From positions 1 through 64,000 of the forward strand of contig MU839095.1 in assembly GCA_030685235.1 (NCBI GenBank): a stretch of 64,000 bases of DNA, read 5' to 3'. This DNA is from Copromyces sp. CBS 386.78 (lineage: Eukaryota; Ascomycota; Sordariomycetes; Sordariales; Sordariaceae). The position numbers were made by a program, and so were the translations under genes. The notes under the pieces are model-generated. The model was not told where the DNA came from, searched no databases, and was given only the letters and a program-made list of their open reading frames with translations. Positions within the stretch are counted from its first letter, which is position 1, and each line of letters begins with the position of its first letter. Positions 1 through 12,599 of the stretch are shown piece after piece.

Positions 1-92
1 TTTTTTTTTTAAAAATTTTTTTTTAATTTTTTTTTTTTTTTTTTTTTTTTTACCATTTTTTTTTTTTTTTTTCCTTTTTTTTTTTTTTTTTT

Positions 93-135
<43 letters not shown>

Positions 136-150
136 TTTTTTTATATTTGC
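1..150. repeat. T-rich low-complexity tract
   Basis: Almost pure T on the plus strand, broken by a few A, C or AA steps. Nothing coding is visible. It may be a decayed poly(A/T) tail or an assembly-prone homopolymer; the true length could differ from what is shown. Confidence 0.85.
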
Positions 151-628
151 CGGCCGGTAGGGAGTTGCCGGCAGGTAGGGAATTCCCGGCAGGCAAAAAA
201 ACTTGGTCGTTTTTTTATTTTCCGCTTTCCAAAATCTAAGAAAAACGCTTCTTTTTAGTTATCTCAACAACCAAGCATCGGAAAAAGATATAACCAGTAC
301 CAAAATAACCGCCTAATCGAGCCGGTCATTTTGGTAGTCTTCTTATTTTGATGCATCTCCTGGAAGTAGCTTTTTTCTTCGAATTTTCATTGAAAAATTT
401 ATAGCCAATCAAAAAAAACCGGGTTCCACCCTTCCAGCCAATCAATCAGGGGCGAAACACTTCGCACGGATCAATATATCGTCCGTGTTTACGCATTCGC
501 AGCATCTAAACAGAAACACCGCTGCGCTGCGTCGATGCGGGCCCACGGACCGCGACCTCTGGTGCGGATTTCTTCTGTGACACCTTTGGTGGGCCGCGCA
601 TCTCCTTGCATGGGCATGGTGTTTCAAT
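150..628. mobile_element. terminal fragment of a second copy of element E
   Basis: This segment has near-normal base composition, with GCCGGCAGG-type repeats (150-190) and two CCAATCA motifs (about 403 and 437). From about 480 to 628 it matches 42730-42890: both run through a GCGTCGATG / GGCCCACGGACCGCG block, a GGTGGGC-CGCGCATCTCC block and a GGGCATGG-GTTTCAATTA end. It is therefore another copy of the right end of element E, continuing off the left edge of the window. Its end truncates Gypsy F at 629. The only open frame here (442-627, minus) is short and I do not regard it as a gene. Confidence 0.6.
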
Positions 629-1266
629 TAAATTAGTAGAAATAGACTAACGTTATAATATACCTAAAAGTAGTACGGAAATTTTATAAGAATTATTTAA
701 ACGAGCCGGCGCTATTAAATTAGATTATAATAGAAAAGCGGCGTAAAGTAATACAAGTAGATTAACCGCTATTAGCGGAGGTAAGAACGGACTAATTAGT
801 ACTAGTAGGAATTATAGTGTACGAAGGGTTAAGGAAGTTATTACGTAGAATAATAGCGGCCGTAGAGGCTTTTATAGGGTAGATTAAACGGTTAATAGGC
901 ATTTCGATCGTTTTATATATTGTTAATTAGCTATATAGCTTCTTTTAGCCCAGGGTAGTATTATAGGGTTAGTTTTGTAATAGTTTAAAGTATACGATTA
1001 GTAATTATCGGAGTTAGGGATTAAACTATAATTCCGAATATAGTATAAGGCTATTACGGCTTTTATAAAAAGCTATAATAGCTTTATTATTACTATCGCT
1101 ATATAGGTCGTACTAATTCTATAGTACTTATAAGATTGCTGTAGAGCTAATTTCTTAAATTGGCCTCTATAAAGGCTAATTTAGGATTATACCCTTGAAC
1201 CTTTCCTCTTACTCCTTCGTACAATTACGTATATTCTTACCTACCTTGTACCTTTGCACCGTAATA
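629..1266 (+). mobile_element. Gypsy-type element F, 3' end only (RIP-mutated)
   Basis: This is the 3' remnant of a plus-strand LTR retrotransposon. Positions 629-958 are internal sequence ending in a polypurine-tract-like run (AGCTTCTTTTAGCCCAGGGTAG) that closely matches the one just before the 3' LTR of element C. The LTR follows at 959-1266. The 5' part is missing because the copy of element E ending at 628 cuts it off, so no TSD can be checked. No intact frame survives. Confidence 0.7.
959..1266 (+). repeat. 3' LTR of element F
   Basis: It begins TATTATAGGGTTAG, the RIP form of a TGTCACAGG start, and ends CACCGTAATA. The last 80 bases (CCTCTT-CTCCTTCGTACAATTACGTATATT) resemble the ends of the LTRs of elements B and C. 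At about 308 bp it is longer than theirs. Confidence 0.65.
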
Positions 1267-1832
1267 AGTAGACTCCTTTAAAAGATCTTCGTACGACTTA
1301 TTATCGTTAAGGGTATTATCGCTAATCGCGAGTTCTACAATCTTCTAATCGACAATTGAATTTTCGGGGTTAGTTAAGCCTTCAATTCTAATATTAGTAC
1401 TATTGCGAATTAAACGCGGGGGTACTATAATATTGGTTTTTTTATATCTTTTTAATTTCGGGTTTCGGTAAGATTTAACCTTCCTAAGTATTATTATTAG
1501 GTAACTTAAAATGATATAAAGGTATAAAATAGGAAAGTCGAAGGTAAAGCTAAAATTCTATTTATAATAGAAGATTTTAAATGAAGAGGAAAAGAGAGAG
1601 AATTAAATATATATAGTTAAACCTAAACTTAAATACCCTAATTATATAAGCGACCCTAAGACCCACTTATTGGTCGCTCTCCTCTAATTTATTTACGCGC
1701 ATCCTATTTACCTATAAGTAAACTACTTCAAAAAGGCTAGCTCTCAGCTTAGCGCTAAGACTTTCCTTATTACTACGTTCCTCTATCGTTCGTAACACTC
1801 CCTTTAATAGCGCAGCGGTTAGAACTGTAAAC
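1267..1832. other. RIP-mutated DNA, no recognisable gene
   Basis: A+T-rich sequence with stops in all frames. It lies between the F LTR and the target site of element D and, together with 44716-45210, forms the DNA into which D inserted. A 12-bp palindrome CTTAGCGCTAAG lies at about 1753. I see no gene here. Confidence 0.7.
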
Positions 1833-1837
1833 GGTAA

Positions 1838-2067
1838 TATCACAGGGCAATACCATTGGGGGTGAGGTTAGATAAACGTAATTGTACGAGGAAGGAAAGA
1901 AGGAGGAGGGAGGAGTGCGGTCTGGATATAGGGCAGGCTATGCCGTGCCCTAGATTTAGACCGAAGCCTACTAGTACGTATATATATACAGTCCTATTAG
2001 CCAATAGCTAATAGATTCGACTATATAGTATTTAGTATTATATACTATTATAAGTAATCCTATAATA
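1838..2067 (-). repeat. 3' LTR of element D
   Basis: 230 bp, the same length as the partner at 44486-44715, differing from it by transitions. A purine-rich tract (minus strand: AAGCTTCTTTTATAAGGAGGTAA) abuts it at 2068-2090, like the tracts beside the B and C 3' LTRs. That fixes the minus-strand orientation. Confidence 0.88.
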
Positions 2068-2977
2068 TTACCTCCTTATAAAAGAAGCTTCTAGAATTTT
2101 AAACTATTTATTCAGTATATATATATAAAATAATAGATTATCCCTTATTCTAACTCTTCGATTCGTAATTTAACGCCTATAAACCGTATTTAAATAACGT
2201 CGTTATTACCCTACTAATACGTCCTAACTTCCAATTATTCCTCTACGTTTTTTATTAGCGGCCGTTTACCCTATTAAACTTCCGTTAATTTCCTAAATAC
2301 TTTGTAGAAGAATTCGTCTATTTTCTTTATATCCTCTTCGGATAGGGGTTCTAATTCCCGGCTTATAATTTTAATCGCGGACCCTCGTACTTCCCGGCTA
2401 GCCGTAATGTCCGTTACGGCGGTATTAATCTATTCCTTCAAGTTGGTAATACGTCTGGAGCGTTTCGAAGGCGGTATTAGGGCGGGCGATGCTATATAGC
2501 GTGTTTAGGGTACGGGCGACGCTGTATAGCGTATTTAAGATATTAGGGCCCTCCGCTTTCGAAATATAGTTTTAATTTTTAGTTAATTCTAAACTGCTAG
2601 TAGGATAAGGGTATTTAAATAATTATAATAAAATGTAATAACGGAGTTCCTTATTCCTTTAATATTATTGAAGGGTTTGTTGGTAGGGTTATAATATTTT
2701 TATTTTATAATATAGAACTAATAATGGTTACCTCTTCGTTAAAAATAATTTAAAAGTTTATTGAATTCCTATTCCGCTATTTCCTTATAATCGTTTATTT
2801 TAATTATAATTTTATTTTCGTTAATTCGTACGTTGCCTTATAAGTTAGTTTAATTAAGGAAGGCTTTATAATAAAATTTTATTATAGAGACGTAGAATAT
2901 TAGTAAATATTTTATATTAGTAGGTAAAATTAATTTAATATTATAGGATTGTACTTAATTTACTTTGAAAGGGCCCT
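2068..2977 (-). pseudogene. element D: 3' untranslated part and integrase C-terminus
   Basis: Internal sequence of D between its 3' LTR and the insertion point of A. Positions 2068-2600 include an imperfect duplication of about 31 bp (GCGGGCGATGCTATATAGCGT and a second copy at about 2485-2545). From about 2620 the minus strand carries the decayed C-terminal end of the integrase, which continues at 11410 once A is removed. It ends with the GCCCT target site of A (2973-2977). Confidence 0.65.
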
Positions 2978-3277
2978 TGATACCGGATTGGTATCGCTGG
3001 TATCACATGTCAGAAATGGCTGATATGCGCACGTGACTAGGGCACGTGACGATGGTCGCGTTACGATCAATTGATCGTAACCGTAACTATAATCGCATCG
3101 TACCTATAGTTGTAACCCTATATAAGTAGGACCTATAGATTAGATAAGGTTCGCGCATATATAATTATCGACTATCGCGAACTCTCCTCTTTAGATCTTT
3201 CCTAGATTATTAATTATCATACTATTTAATTAAGATAATATTGTTATATTCTTTTAAATACCCTATTACCGGTATTA
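2978..3277 (+). repeat. 5' LTR of element A
   Basis: Starts TGATACCGG and ends CCGGTATTA. It is less mutated at its left end than the 3' LTR; for example CACGTGACTAGGGCACGTGACG is kept here where the 3' copy has T and A substitutions. A CTATATAAG box lies near 3117, about where a retroelement promoter would be. Confidence 0.92.
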
Positions 3278-6200
3278 AATGGTAGTTGCAATTGAGATTG
3301 CTTCGACTTGAACTATATTATACTATTATTGCTAACGACCGTATTAAAGCGATCTTTGTCGATGTCGCGTACGCGACCGCTTTTTCTTCTCCTATTACGA
3401 GAAAGTAGGAAGTATTTTAAAGGTACGTAAAACGAATTTAGGTATTCTTACGACTATATAAACTACTTATCCTCCTTTAGAAATCGTTCTATTTATTTAG
3501 TTAACGACTCTAGTTATTATCTTCTGCCCTTATCGATTATTGAATTTGGGTATATAATCGTTTCCCCTTTTACGGCGAATTTGGGTAATTGCGAAGGCTC
3601 TTATCTTTTATACTACTCTACCCCCGTATAGCGAATTTAGGTAACCGTATTTGTTACCACCTAGATTCTAATAATCGCAAAATTTGCTAGATGCTAAAGG
3701 TTTCCCCTACTACCGAACTTGGGCACGACAAACCACCATACCAAGCACATTCGTCGAATCCGACGCCCCTATGCCGAGTAGGCACAATATCCAGCCTACC
3801 TCAGAAATCGGTTCCAGTCCCCCTAACCGATATCTGCTATATAATAGCTTATAAGATTCGTTGTACATTTAAGACCGTTATTTCGACGATGCTTTTCAAG
3901 ATATAACCTATATTGAAAGCGAGGCTGAGCTCTACTATCTAGACGAATCGTATATTATAGCCGCTACTGAACCTTGTAGTTAAATTTTGCTTACGGATGT
4001 ATATATTCCCTCCGTCGCGGACCTTCGTTACGCAATCTATTACCCTTCGATAAATTATTTAAAAAACGAATTGTCGTTTTAAAAATAGTAAATAGAATAC
4101 GATAGAAGCTTTCTAATTCGAATTGAATATAATTTGAAAACGATAAATCTATTTTATAACGACTTCCGATTCGATTTTAATAAACTACTCCCGGCTCGTC
4201 CCGCTAAATTTGGGAATAATAAAGAGTCCTTAAATTATTTCGACGCTAAAATTAATAGATAAATTGATATTCTATTCGATAAAGTTACTTTTTAAGTAGT
4301 AAAATTCTAAGATAATTTAAATGTGGATAGAAAAAAGATCGACGGTTTATTAAACTGTTATATTAATTGAATTTCGCTAGTTTTCGAAAAATTTAATAAG
4401 GTAATAGAAGCGTTATAAATTAATTAGTGTTGTAATATTAATGCGGATTTTAATATCGTTTTAAATAAATAGTTGGAAGTAATTTAATAAAAGATAAATA
4501 CGGCGGTATATTAAATATTGGAAGATACGAAAGTATTTTTAAAATTTATAATTAAGGATTTTGCTAATTATTAAAAGGAAACCGCTAAAATTATTATAGA
4601 GAACGTTATTTAGAAGATTAATATTATATGGATTAAAGTTGTAAAAGAGATTTATAAGGAAGTGTTAAGAGGCTTATCCGGTAACTTATATATATTTCTA
4701 AACTTTATTGAATTTTAGTTTAGGGAGGATAAAGGACTTATAGTTCCGTATCGTTTTAATAAATTATTTTAAATTATAATAGAAAGCGTATTAGAAGAAT
4801 AATAAGCCCTTATTAGTAAACCCCCGTATAAGGTCTTATTACTTAATAACCCTTTTAGGGACTATATTAGTTTTATGCTTCGTTTTCCCTAATTATTAGC
4901 TATACGTACCCTTTCCAAATTACCGAATTAAAGCGCTAAAATTAGTGGCGGACCCCTAAATCTTCGTAGCTATATTATATTTCTAAAGTAGAAAGGCGTT
5001 TACCCTATGTAAATATTTTATAAATTTAAAAACCTTTATTTTAATCTATGTAATTAATATATTTTTATAATAAGTATATGTATTGTACCTATTATTATAT
5101 TTAATTTTATACTAAACGAAGAATTATTAAAAGACGATAATACTATTACTAATAAGTATTTATAACCTGGATTCCTAAGCGGAAGAGAAGACGACGATAG
5201 CGATCCGCCGGATTTACCATACGGCGGCGGAGGATAGAGAGGCTGTTTATTACGCCCCCTTAGAGGTAATCCTCTTTCCCCTTATTTTGGAAGAGGATAT
5301 AGAGGCGGTAAATTACCCGGACTTCTTAGCGGAGGAAGCGGAAATTTTAATGGACTATAAAGAAATTGAAGTTATAATAATAATAATAATGAACGATACG
5401 AAAAAGTTAAATGTAAGGATATAGGAACGTTCGACTTTAATATTAACGACCCTAAAAATTAAGGAATTATTAATAATAGTAAATATATTATTTATATTGA
5501 TGTATACGCTTTCTGGGAATAAATATTATTTTTTATCGAAAATGCCTAATAATGTTAACTCTTAAATAAAATAAATAAATAATTTACGTATTTATTTTAC
5601 ACTTATTTAACTAGTTTTACGCGTATTTGGTAAATAGTTGAAGTAAATAATAATATTAAATTCGATTAGAAAGAAGGAAGTATTTACGAATTTTTAAACT
5701 AGTTAATTAGCCGGTTTTTTCCTAACGTAACTACGGCTATTACTAAATTTATACGCGGTTGTATCTACCTTCGCAAGATCTATAAAAATATAAATGTATT
5801 TACTTTTTATATTTAGCGTTAAATACGTTACGCTAAAGTAATAAATACCTTTATAAAGGACAATAGGAATTAGTATAGTATAATAATATAAATTTAATCT
5901 AGTATAAATCTTCGTATTTAATAGAATATATGAGCCCCCTTCGAAGAAGAATTATTTACCGATTATATACAATTTATACGCTGATTAAGGGCTATCCTAA
6001 CTTCCGTAATTCGGATTAAAGCTAGAACTTTAATAAGATTTATTCGATTAAACCGTTCGGATAACCGCCCTATTAATAACCGTTCTATACTTAATAATTA
6101 CTAGCGTTCGAATTATATCGATAGAGATAGGAGTCGTAATAAGAATAGAAGTCGCGATTGGGAGCGAAATTAAAATTACGATTAGAATTGCGATTGGAAT

Positions 6201-6650
6201 TGTAATTGGGATTGTAATTGTAATTAAAGTAGAGATTGTAATTTAGTATACGATTGTAAAGTATATAAGAAGGCCTATTATATTAGCGAAATAATAATAC
6301 CTGCTAATAGTTTAGAATCCGAATTAGAGGAAGGAAAGATTGTAAGTATATATATAGTATTCGAATAATTTAAAAAATGCCGGAAATACTTAAAGATATT
6401 CAAGAAGGAATTTTGTAAAAAAGTATATTTAATGCGCTATTAGCCTATTTTAGCTGTAAAAGTAGAAAGATTTAGAATATTATTTTTATTAATATCCGAA
6501 TAATATATTTATAAATATTATAAAAAACGATATATATTTTATAATATTCTGTTTTAATATTTAAAAAAGTATGTATTAGCTATAAAAGGACGTTTTAAAA
6601 GCGATAAGCCCGCCTTAATTCCGAAGGCCCGTTTAGAATTTATTAAGATT
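3278..6650 (+). pseudogene. element A: leader and gag relic
   Basis: Positions 3278-3690 are leader sequence. A short less-damaged stretch follows at 3691-3906, with an open frame of 71 codons that is a fragment of the gag reading frame rather than a gene. From 6110 to 6245 an Arg/Asp-type repeat region is recognisable (GATTGG, GATTAGAATTGC units), a basic low-complexity tail of the kind seen at the end of gag proteins. Stops occur every few codons. No frame is intact. Confidence 0.6.
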
Positions 6651-6699
6651 TTGGAACTAATTTAAATACGTAAAGTAAACCCGTTAATTACGGTTAATG

Positions 6700-9600
6700 T
6701 AAATAATAGCCTAATATTTAATTTTACTTATATAAGAATTAACGTTAGGGCTACTTTAAATAATAAGCCCGTAGAAGTTTGTATAAATCCCGGTATAAAT
6801 AAAACCCTAATCGGAAGGCTATTTCTATATACCTTCGAATATTTTATTAAAAAGAAGTAAGTTAAAGTAAAAGGTGTAAATAATTGTGTAGTAAATATTA
6901 TAAAATAAATTATATTTAAATTATATTTAGAAGGCTTTGATAAAGAAGGGCGCCCTACCCTTATAAAATTTATAAAGGGAGTTTAAATAGTAGAAGAATT
7001 AGAATTTAATATTTTATTCGGAAATAATTTCTTATATATTTACGTAATTAATATAAATTATAAAATTAATACTATTACTTTTTAAAATTTAAATAATTTT
7101 TATATCGATTTTGTTATTTAAGTTAATTTGAAAGTATATATGCGTAAGGTTACTATTGTAAAAAAGATTACAATTTTCTTCGGATAATTTGGATATATCT
7201 TTGTATAATATAAACCTCTTCCTCCGGGAAGGAATTTTATATTAAATTCGAAATATGTAATTATAATATACGTAATCGTTAATATTAAATCCCCTTCGAT
7301 TATATTTGTTAATAATATTATAAATGGGGTATTTATAATCTTTAAATATTATTACGTTGGTAATATTATGGAAGTTACCGATAACGGTTATTTAGTATTA
7401 TTAGAGGTAATAATCGTCGGTATAATTGCGAAGGCGCTACGGATGGAATCTTCGTTAAATTGAGAATTTAATATATTAGTAATTAAGGCTTATAATATTA
7501 TTGAAGTTTAGCCTAATGGCGAACCTGTTAGTAAGTATGATTATATTAATAATATATCCGATAAGGAAATTCTTAAAAACCTCGCTGCAAAAAACGAAAA
7601 TATAGTATTCGAAGTTATAAAGGAAGAAAATAATATTGTTTAGGTAGAAATATAGAAGTTTAAAACGATTGAAAAGTAGTCTATGCTCGGTATTAAAATA
7701 TTTAATAACTTACCCGAGAAAGTTATTGAATAAAATATTTATATTTACGCTAAGGACCCCGCGCTTATACGGAAAATTGAAAAATTTATTAATAATTACC
7801 CCGCTTTCTAGGAGGAAAGAGGAGTTATTAAAATAAATGAAAAAAATATAATACGTATTTTACTAATTGAAGGTTAGTAAAATTAATGTATTTGGGTATA
7901 ATTATACCCGTTTAATAAAAAGGATAGGGAGGCCCTAAATTAAGTGTTTAATTTACTATACGAATAAGGTAAAATAGATTGGGTAAATTATATTATATTA
8001 TTTACTTACCCTGTCTTCGTAGTTTAGAAAATAATAAAAGGTTAATAGAAGGGACGGGTAATAATAAACTTTCGTACTTTTAATAAAATTATAATTTTGG
8101 ATAATTACCCCCTATTTTTATAATTAGAAGTTATTGCGTCCTTTAAGGGTAAATATTTTATTATTATTATTGATACTATTGCCTTCTTCTATTAATTCGG
8201 CGTTTAGCCTCCTTATTGTAATAAATTTATACTAATTAGCCTTCGAAGATTAAAATAGTTTAACGTTACTTTAATAGGGTATAGGAATTCCCCGGCCTTC
8301 GTATAACGATTTATAAATAAATTATTAATAATATTCGTAAAGTTTTATTGCGTATTTATTGATAATATTGTTATTTTTTCGAATATTATAGAGGATTATT
8401 TTAAATATTTAAAATAGGTATTTTTTCTTTTTTTCTTTAAAAATATTGTATTATCCCCGAAAAATTTTTTTATTGCTTATCCTAATATTGAATTGCTCGG
8501 TTTTTGGGTTAATATATTAGGCTTATTTATTATTAAAGAAAGGTTAGAAGCGTTTCGAAATTTAGAATTCCCTAATACCTTAAAAGTATTAGAAAAGTAT
8601 ATCGGCGCATCCAATTTTATTTAGCACTTCCTACCCTATTATAGGAAATTATCCGAATTATTTTAATTACGAAAGGTCGAATTTCTTGTAGCGGGACGCA
8701 AGATGGGAATTATAGCGCCTAGTAATTTAATTAAGCGGGCTAATTATTATATAAAGATTATTTACGAATTAATTTAATAAGAGTTTAATTCCTTTGAAGC
8801 TATATAAAAGGTTATATACGAAGATATAAAGTTATATTATTTAAATTTAAATAAGTAAGTATTTTTATAAGTCGACGGGTCTTTAGAAAGGTGTTACGGA
8901 ATTATATTTTTCTATTTAAAATATAAATATATTTAAGTATTAAATACGCCGATCCTAGCGAATTAAATCCTTTTTATTATATTTTTAAATAAGGCTTTAA
9001 ATAAACTTGAAATATATTACAATTCTTCTGAAATAGAAGTAGCCTACTTCGTTTAAGTAATTAAGCGGCTCCGAATACTTTTTTACTCTTATAATTTGCT
9101 GGTTATTGTATTAATAAATTACGTAGTAATTAAAAGAATTTACGAATAAATTATTTTAAATACGTTGTTTATAAATCGAGGAAATTGCTGCCTAATTAAT
9201 ACGTCAGTATATTTATTTTAATATAATTTAAAGGTGTATTATATTACCGGTAAGTTAAATTTTATTTCCGATATATTAAATCGATTACTTGTAAAAGGGA
9301 ATAAGAAAGGCCGTTTGGAGGAGACGCTAATTCTAAATTAAATTTAGTTTGTAGAATAGATTTATTTCGTTTGAATAGAAGTATAAATAAATGAGATAAT
9401 TAAGTGTGATTTTTAATATAGATATAAAATAGATTTTAAATTTAGTTAGGTTATAAATAAATTACGTAATTACTGAAGTATTACCGAAGTCGATAACGTT
9501 ATTTTATATATTGAATACCTTTTCGAAATTGTAGATAGGCTATTATATTATATTAATACTGATAAGATAAAATGGTTGTACGTACTTAAAAAAATAATTG

Positions 9601-11000
9601 CTATTATTTTAAGCGTTGTATATAATGAGAAATACTATTTCGGAAGAGATTGAATAATATATAATTTTAAAAAATATATTATATTTAAGAAAATATAGGA
9701 AGTTAAAGATTACGTTTATTATTGTCCGATATATTAATTTAATTATATAAATAGGGAGGCTCTTATTAATAATTATTAATTTATGAACTTAAAATATATT
9801 AAACTTATACGTATTATTATAATTAATTTTATTATAAATTTCCTAAAAGTGCTAGCTTCGGGTATACTTTAATATTTACCCGGATTCGACTTCTTCGATA
9901 CTTTAATGCCTGTATTGTATTATATATTTAAGAGAATTCGGTTAATCCCCGGCTATAATATTTATATAGCGGAGGATTGGGGTAAAATATTAGTACGAGA
10001 GTTTATTTTAGGCGATTAGGGTTTTTTGTAAATAATTATTTCGGATAGAGATAGGAAGTTTACTTTTCGAATGTAGAAAGGAATATAGATTATATTAGGT
10101 ATTAAGCTATTAATAATTACCGTTTATTATTTTTAAGGTAATAGTATAGTTGAAAGATATAATTAAAATATTAAAATTACTATCTGCTTTTATTATTTTA
10201 TACGCTCCGATTTAAATTGGGTAGAGATTTTACTAAATTTATAATAGAATATAAATAGCGCCTATTTTGGCCCGATTAAGTTGTTATTATATAAGTAGCT
10301 ATTCGGTTTTAATTTTTTAGGATTATTGGATTTAATTATTAATACGGGAGGAGACGCCGCCTAAATTGCGAAGGATTACGCTGCCCTTCGAAATAATTTG
10401 CGTGAAGACGTATAATTCGCTATAGTATTCGTAACCGCTAAAGCTAAAAAAAGATACGATAATAACTATTGTTAATACGAATTTGCTATAGGAGATAAAA
10501 TATTTTTTAAATTTTATAAAGGATATTATTTTCTTAGAAGACTTTTTCGAAAATTTTTATAATAATACGTTAGTCTATTTACTATTTTAAAGTAGGTTGG
10601 AAAATTAGTATACTAATTAGATTTACCCCTTGAAATAGTTGGTATTTATTTAGTTATTTTAATAATATATTTTAAAGTAATTTCTAAGGGCGACGACCCC
10701 TTTAGTAGAATTTAGCCTCCCTCCGGCTTAATTAAAGATATTTAGTAAGATATTAATAACGAAGAAGGCGAGTACGAGGTGGAGATTGTATTAAAGTACG
10801 CTAAAGATAAGGTTAATGGCGGATGAAGGTATCTAATTAAATAGTTCGGTTATAATTATTATTATAATTAATAGCTACCGGAAAAATAATTGCGTAATGT
10901 AAGGGAATTAATTGAAGAGTATTAGGATCGCTTAGGAGGAAAGGAACCGGCGAAGCCTAAGAAGGTAAGAAAGGTACGATTTAAGGAGGCTATTGAAAGT
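6700..11000 (+). pseudogene. element A: pol relic (protease, RT, RNase H, integrase)
   Basis: Landmarks on the plus strand: an aspartic-protease site reading INPGINKTLIG near 6780-6812 (family form D-[ST]-G-A); RT with DTIAFFYQFGVQPPY near 8172-8216 and the catalytic box FIDNIVIFS at 8355-8381 (normally F[VI]DDIVIFS); an RNase H end reading YYITGKLNFISDILNR near 9240-9285; and an integrase with the GDWGFLQIIISDRDRKF-like stretch near 10010-10060, where one Trp codon is now TAG. The protein is dead: dozens of TAA and TAG codons. Motif order and wording fit fungal Gypsy polyproteins. Confidence 0.85.
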
Positions 11001-11104
11001 AGTATAGATAGGCGCTTGAGACCTAGAAGAAAATAAGGGTATTCTTATATATATTAGGCGCTATTACTAAGGATAGTAGTATTTTTTTCTATACGGCCGG
11101 TATT

Positions 11105-11404
11105 TAATACTAGATTGGTATTGCTAGTGTTATATATTAGAAATAGTTGATATACGTACGTGATTAGGGTACGTAACGATGGTTGCGTTACGATTAATTG
11201 ATTGTAATTGTAATTATGGTCGTATTGTACTTATGGTTGTAACTTTATATAAGTAGGATTTGTAGATTAGATAAGGCTCGCGTATATATGGTCATCGATT
11301 ATCGCGAGCTCTCCTTTCTAGATCTTTCCTAGATTATTAACTATTATACTATTCAATTAAGACAATATTGTCACATTCTTTCAAATATCCTATCACCGGT
11401 ATTA
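11105..11404 (+). repeat. 3' LTR of element A
   Basis: 300 bp, colinear with 2978-3277. The differences I checked are all transitions. Its right half (from about 11330) is nearly free of RIP changes, for example CACATTCTTTCAAATATCCTATCACCGGTATTA. Confidence 0.92.
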
Positions 11405-11937
11405 GCCCTCTTATTGTAGGTATAATTTATTGTATAGCTTATTATTATTAAAATTAATTATATTAAGTAAGACGAAATTATTAACGCGGTATTTTAATAT
11501 ATTAGACCGATTTTTATTAGTATTAGCTTTATATTAGTCCTTTTTTTTTTTGTAAAAGTACGAATATAGTTTTAAATAGCTTTAAAACGAACGAATAGTT
11601 TGCTAGCCTTTAAATATTCTTTTTACTATATTAGCGAGAAATCTTCTAATAGTACGACTACTATAAATTTAATACTTATACGGGGGTAAAAATTATAGTT
11701 AATAAAGAAGGAGGTTATATTTATAATTAATAATATTATATTATTTCTTACCAATTCCGTTAGTAGTAATTATTATACTTAGTCTATTTATATTTAATTA
11801 ATGAAAATACGTAAATATTATTCTATTTTTATTTTAATACGCTCTGTTTAGGTATTAGTTTATAGGTGGAAAGCGGAATTTAATAGTTTCTTAATAGTTA
11901 AACGTTTATAGATTGTAGATTAAAATAAGGATATAAA
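11405..11937 (-). pseudogene. element D: integrase relic between A and B
   Basis: A continuation of the D integrase on the minus strand between the TSD copy of A (GCCCT, 11405-11409) and the TSD copy of B (ATAAA, 11933-11937). The text just right of B (19112 onward) continues the same integrase, as shown by alignment with the B integrase around 13300-13400. The stretch is A+T rich with many stops. Confidence 0.65.
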
Positions 11938-12171
11938 TATCACGGGAAGAGGGCGAGAGGTTGGGTGTAGATGATTAATATGCGTAATTGCACGAGGAGA
12001 GGAAAGGAAGAGAAGTGTAGAGGTATATTCGGGAGATAGGCTTTTATAGGACTCGAGCTATAAACCCCTAGTAGGTCCATAGCGGGAGGCTGTAACCAAT
12101 TAACCGATAGTAATAGTAGTTTTAAAGAACTATTGTTACTAGTATATATAATATAGGCTAACCCTATAATA
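11938..12171 (-). repeat. 3' LTR of element B
   Basis: 234 bp. Read on the minus strand it starts TATTATAGGGTTAGCC and ends CTTCCCGTGATA. Less RIP-damaged than its partner in the GAGGAGAGGAAAGGAAGAGAAG block. Confidence 0.92.
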
Positions 12172-12599
12172 CTTCCTCGGACTAAAAGAAGCTATATAGC
12201 TGACTAAAGTTATATAAAATAATAAATAACCTTATTAAACGTTTAATTTAACTGTAAAAAACTTCTATAGCCGCTAATTGTAGCGATTTCCTTTTATATT
12301 TTACTTGCGGAGCCTCTACTTTTATAATTAATTCCTCCGTCTCCTCCAATATCCTCTTCCGCTTCCGCTCCGCCGTTAATTAGTTTAAGGGTGTTAGAAC
12401 CTCCGGGTATACTTCGTAAAATTATTATATCGTATTAAGGGATATAATTATATTAGTACGCGGCTATTATAAAAATTAATAAAGTAGTACTTAAATAATA
12501 AAATACTTTTAACGACCGTTAGCCGTTTTATAGCAATTATTAATTTTAATAAAATCCTATTCTATTGAATCTTCTTCGTTATTAATTTTCCTTATACTA

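Larger units (their letters stand above)
2978..11404 (+). mobile_element. complete Gypsy retrotransposon A (RIP-mutated)
   Basis: 300-bp LTRs (2978-3277 and 11105-11404) flank the element. The target duplication GCCCT is exact (2973-2977 and 11405-11409). LTR ends are the inverted repeat TGATACC / GGTATCA; the 3' copy reads TAATACT / GGTATTA. Total length 8427 bp. Relics on the plus strand, in order, are gag (about 3690-6600), protease (6700-7100), RT (8000-8600), RNase H (8850-9300) and integrase (9700-10650). This is the Ty3/Gypsy order. It sits inside the integrase of D, so it is younger than D. Confidence 0.93.
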
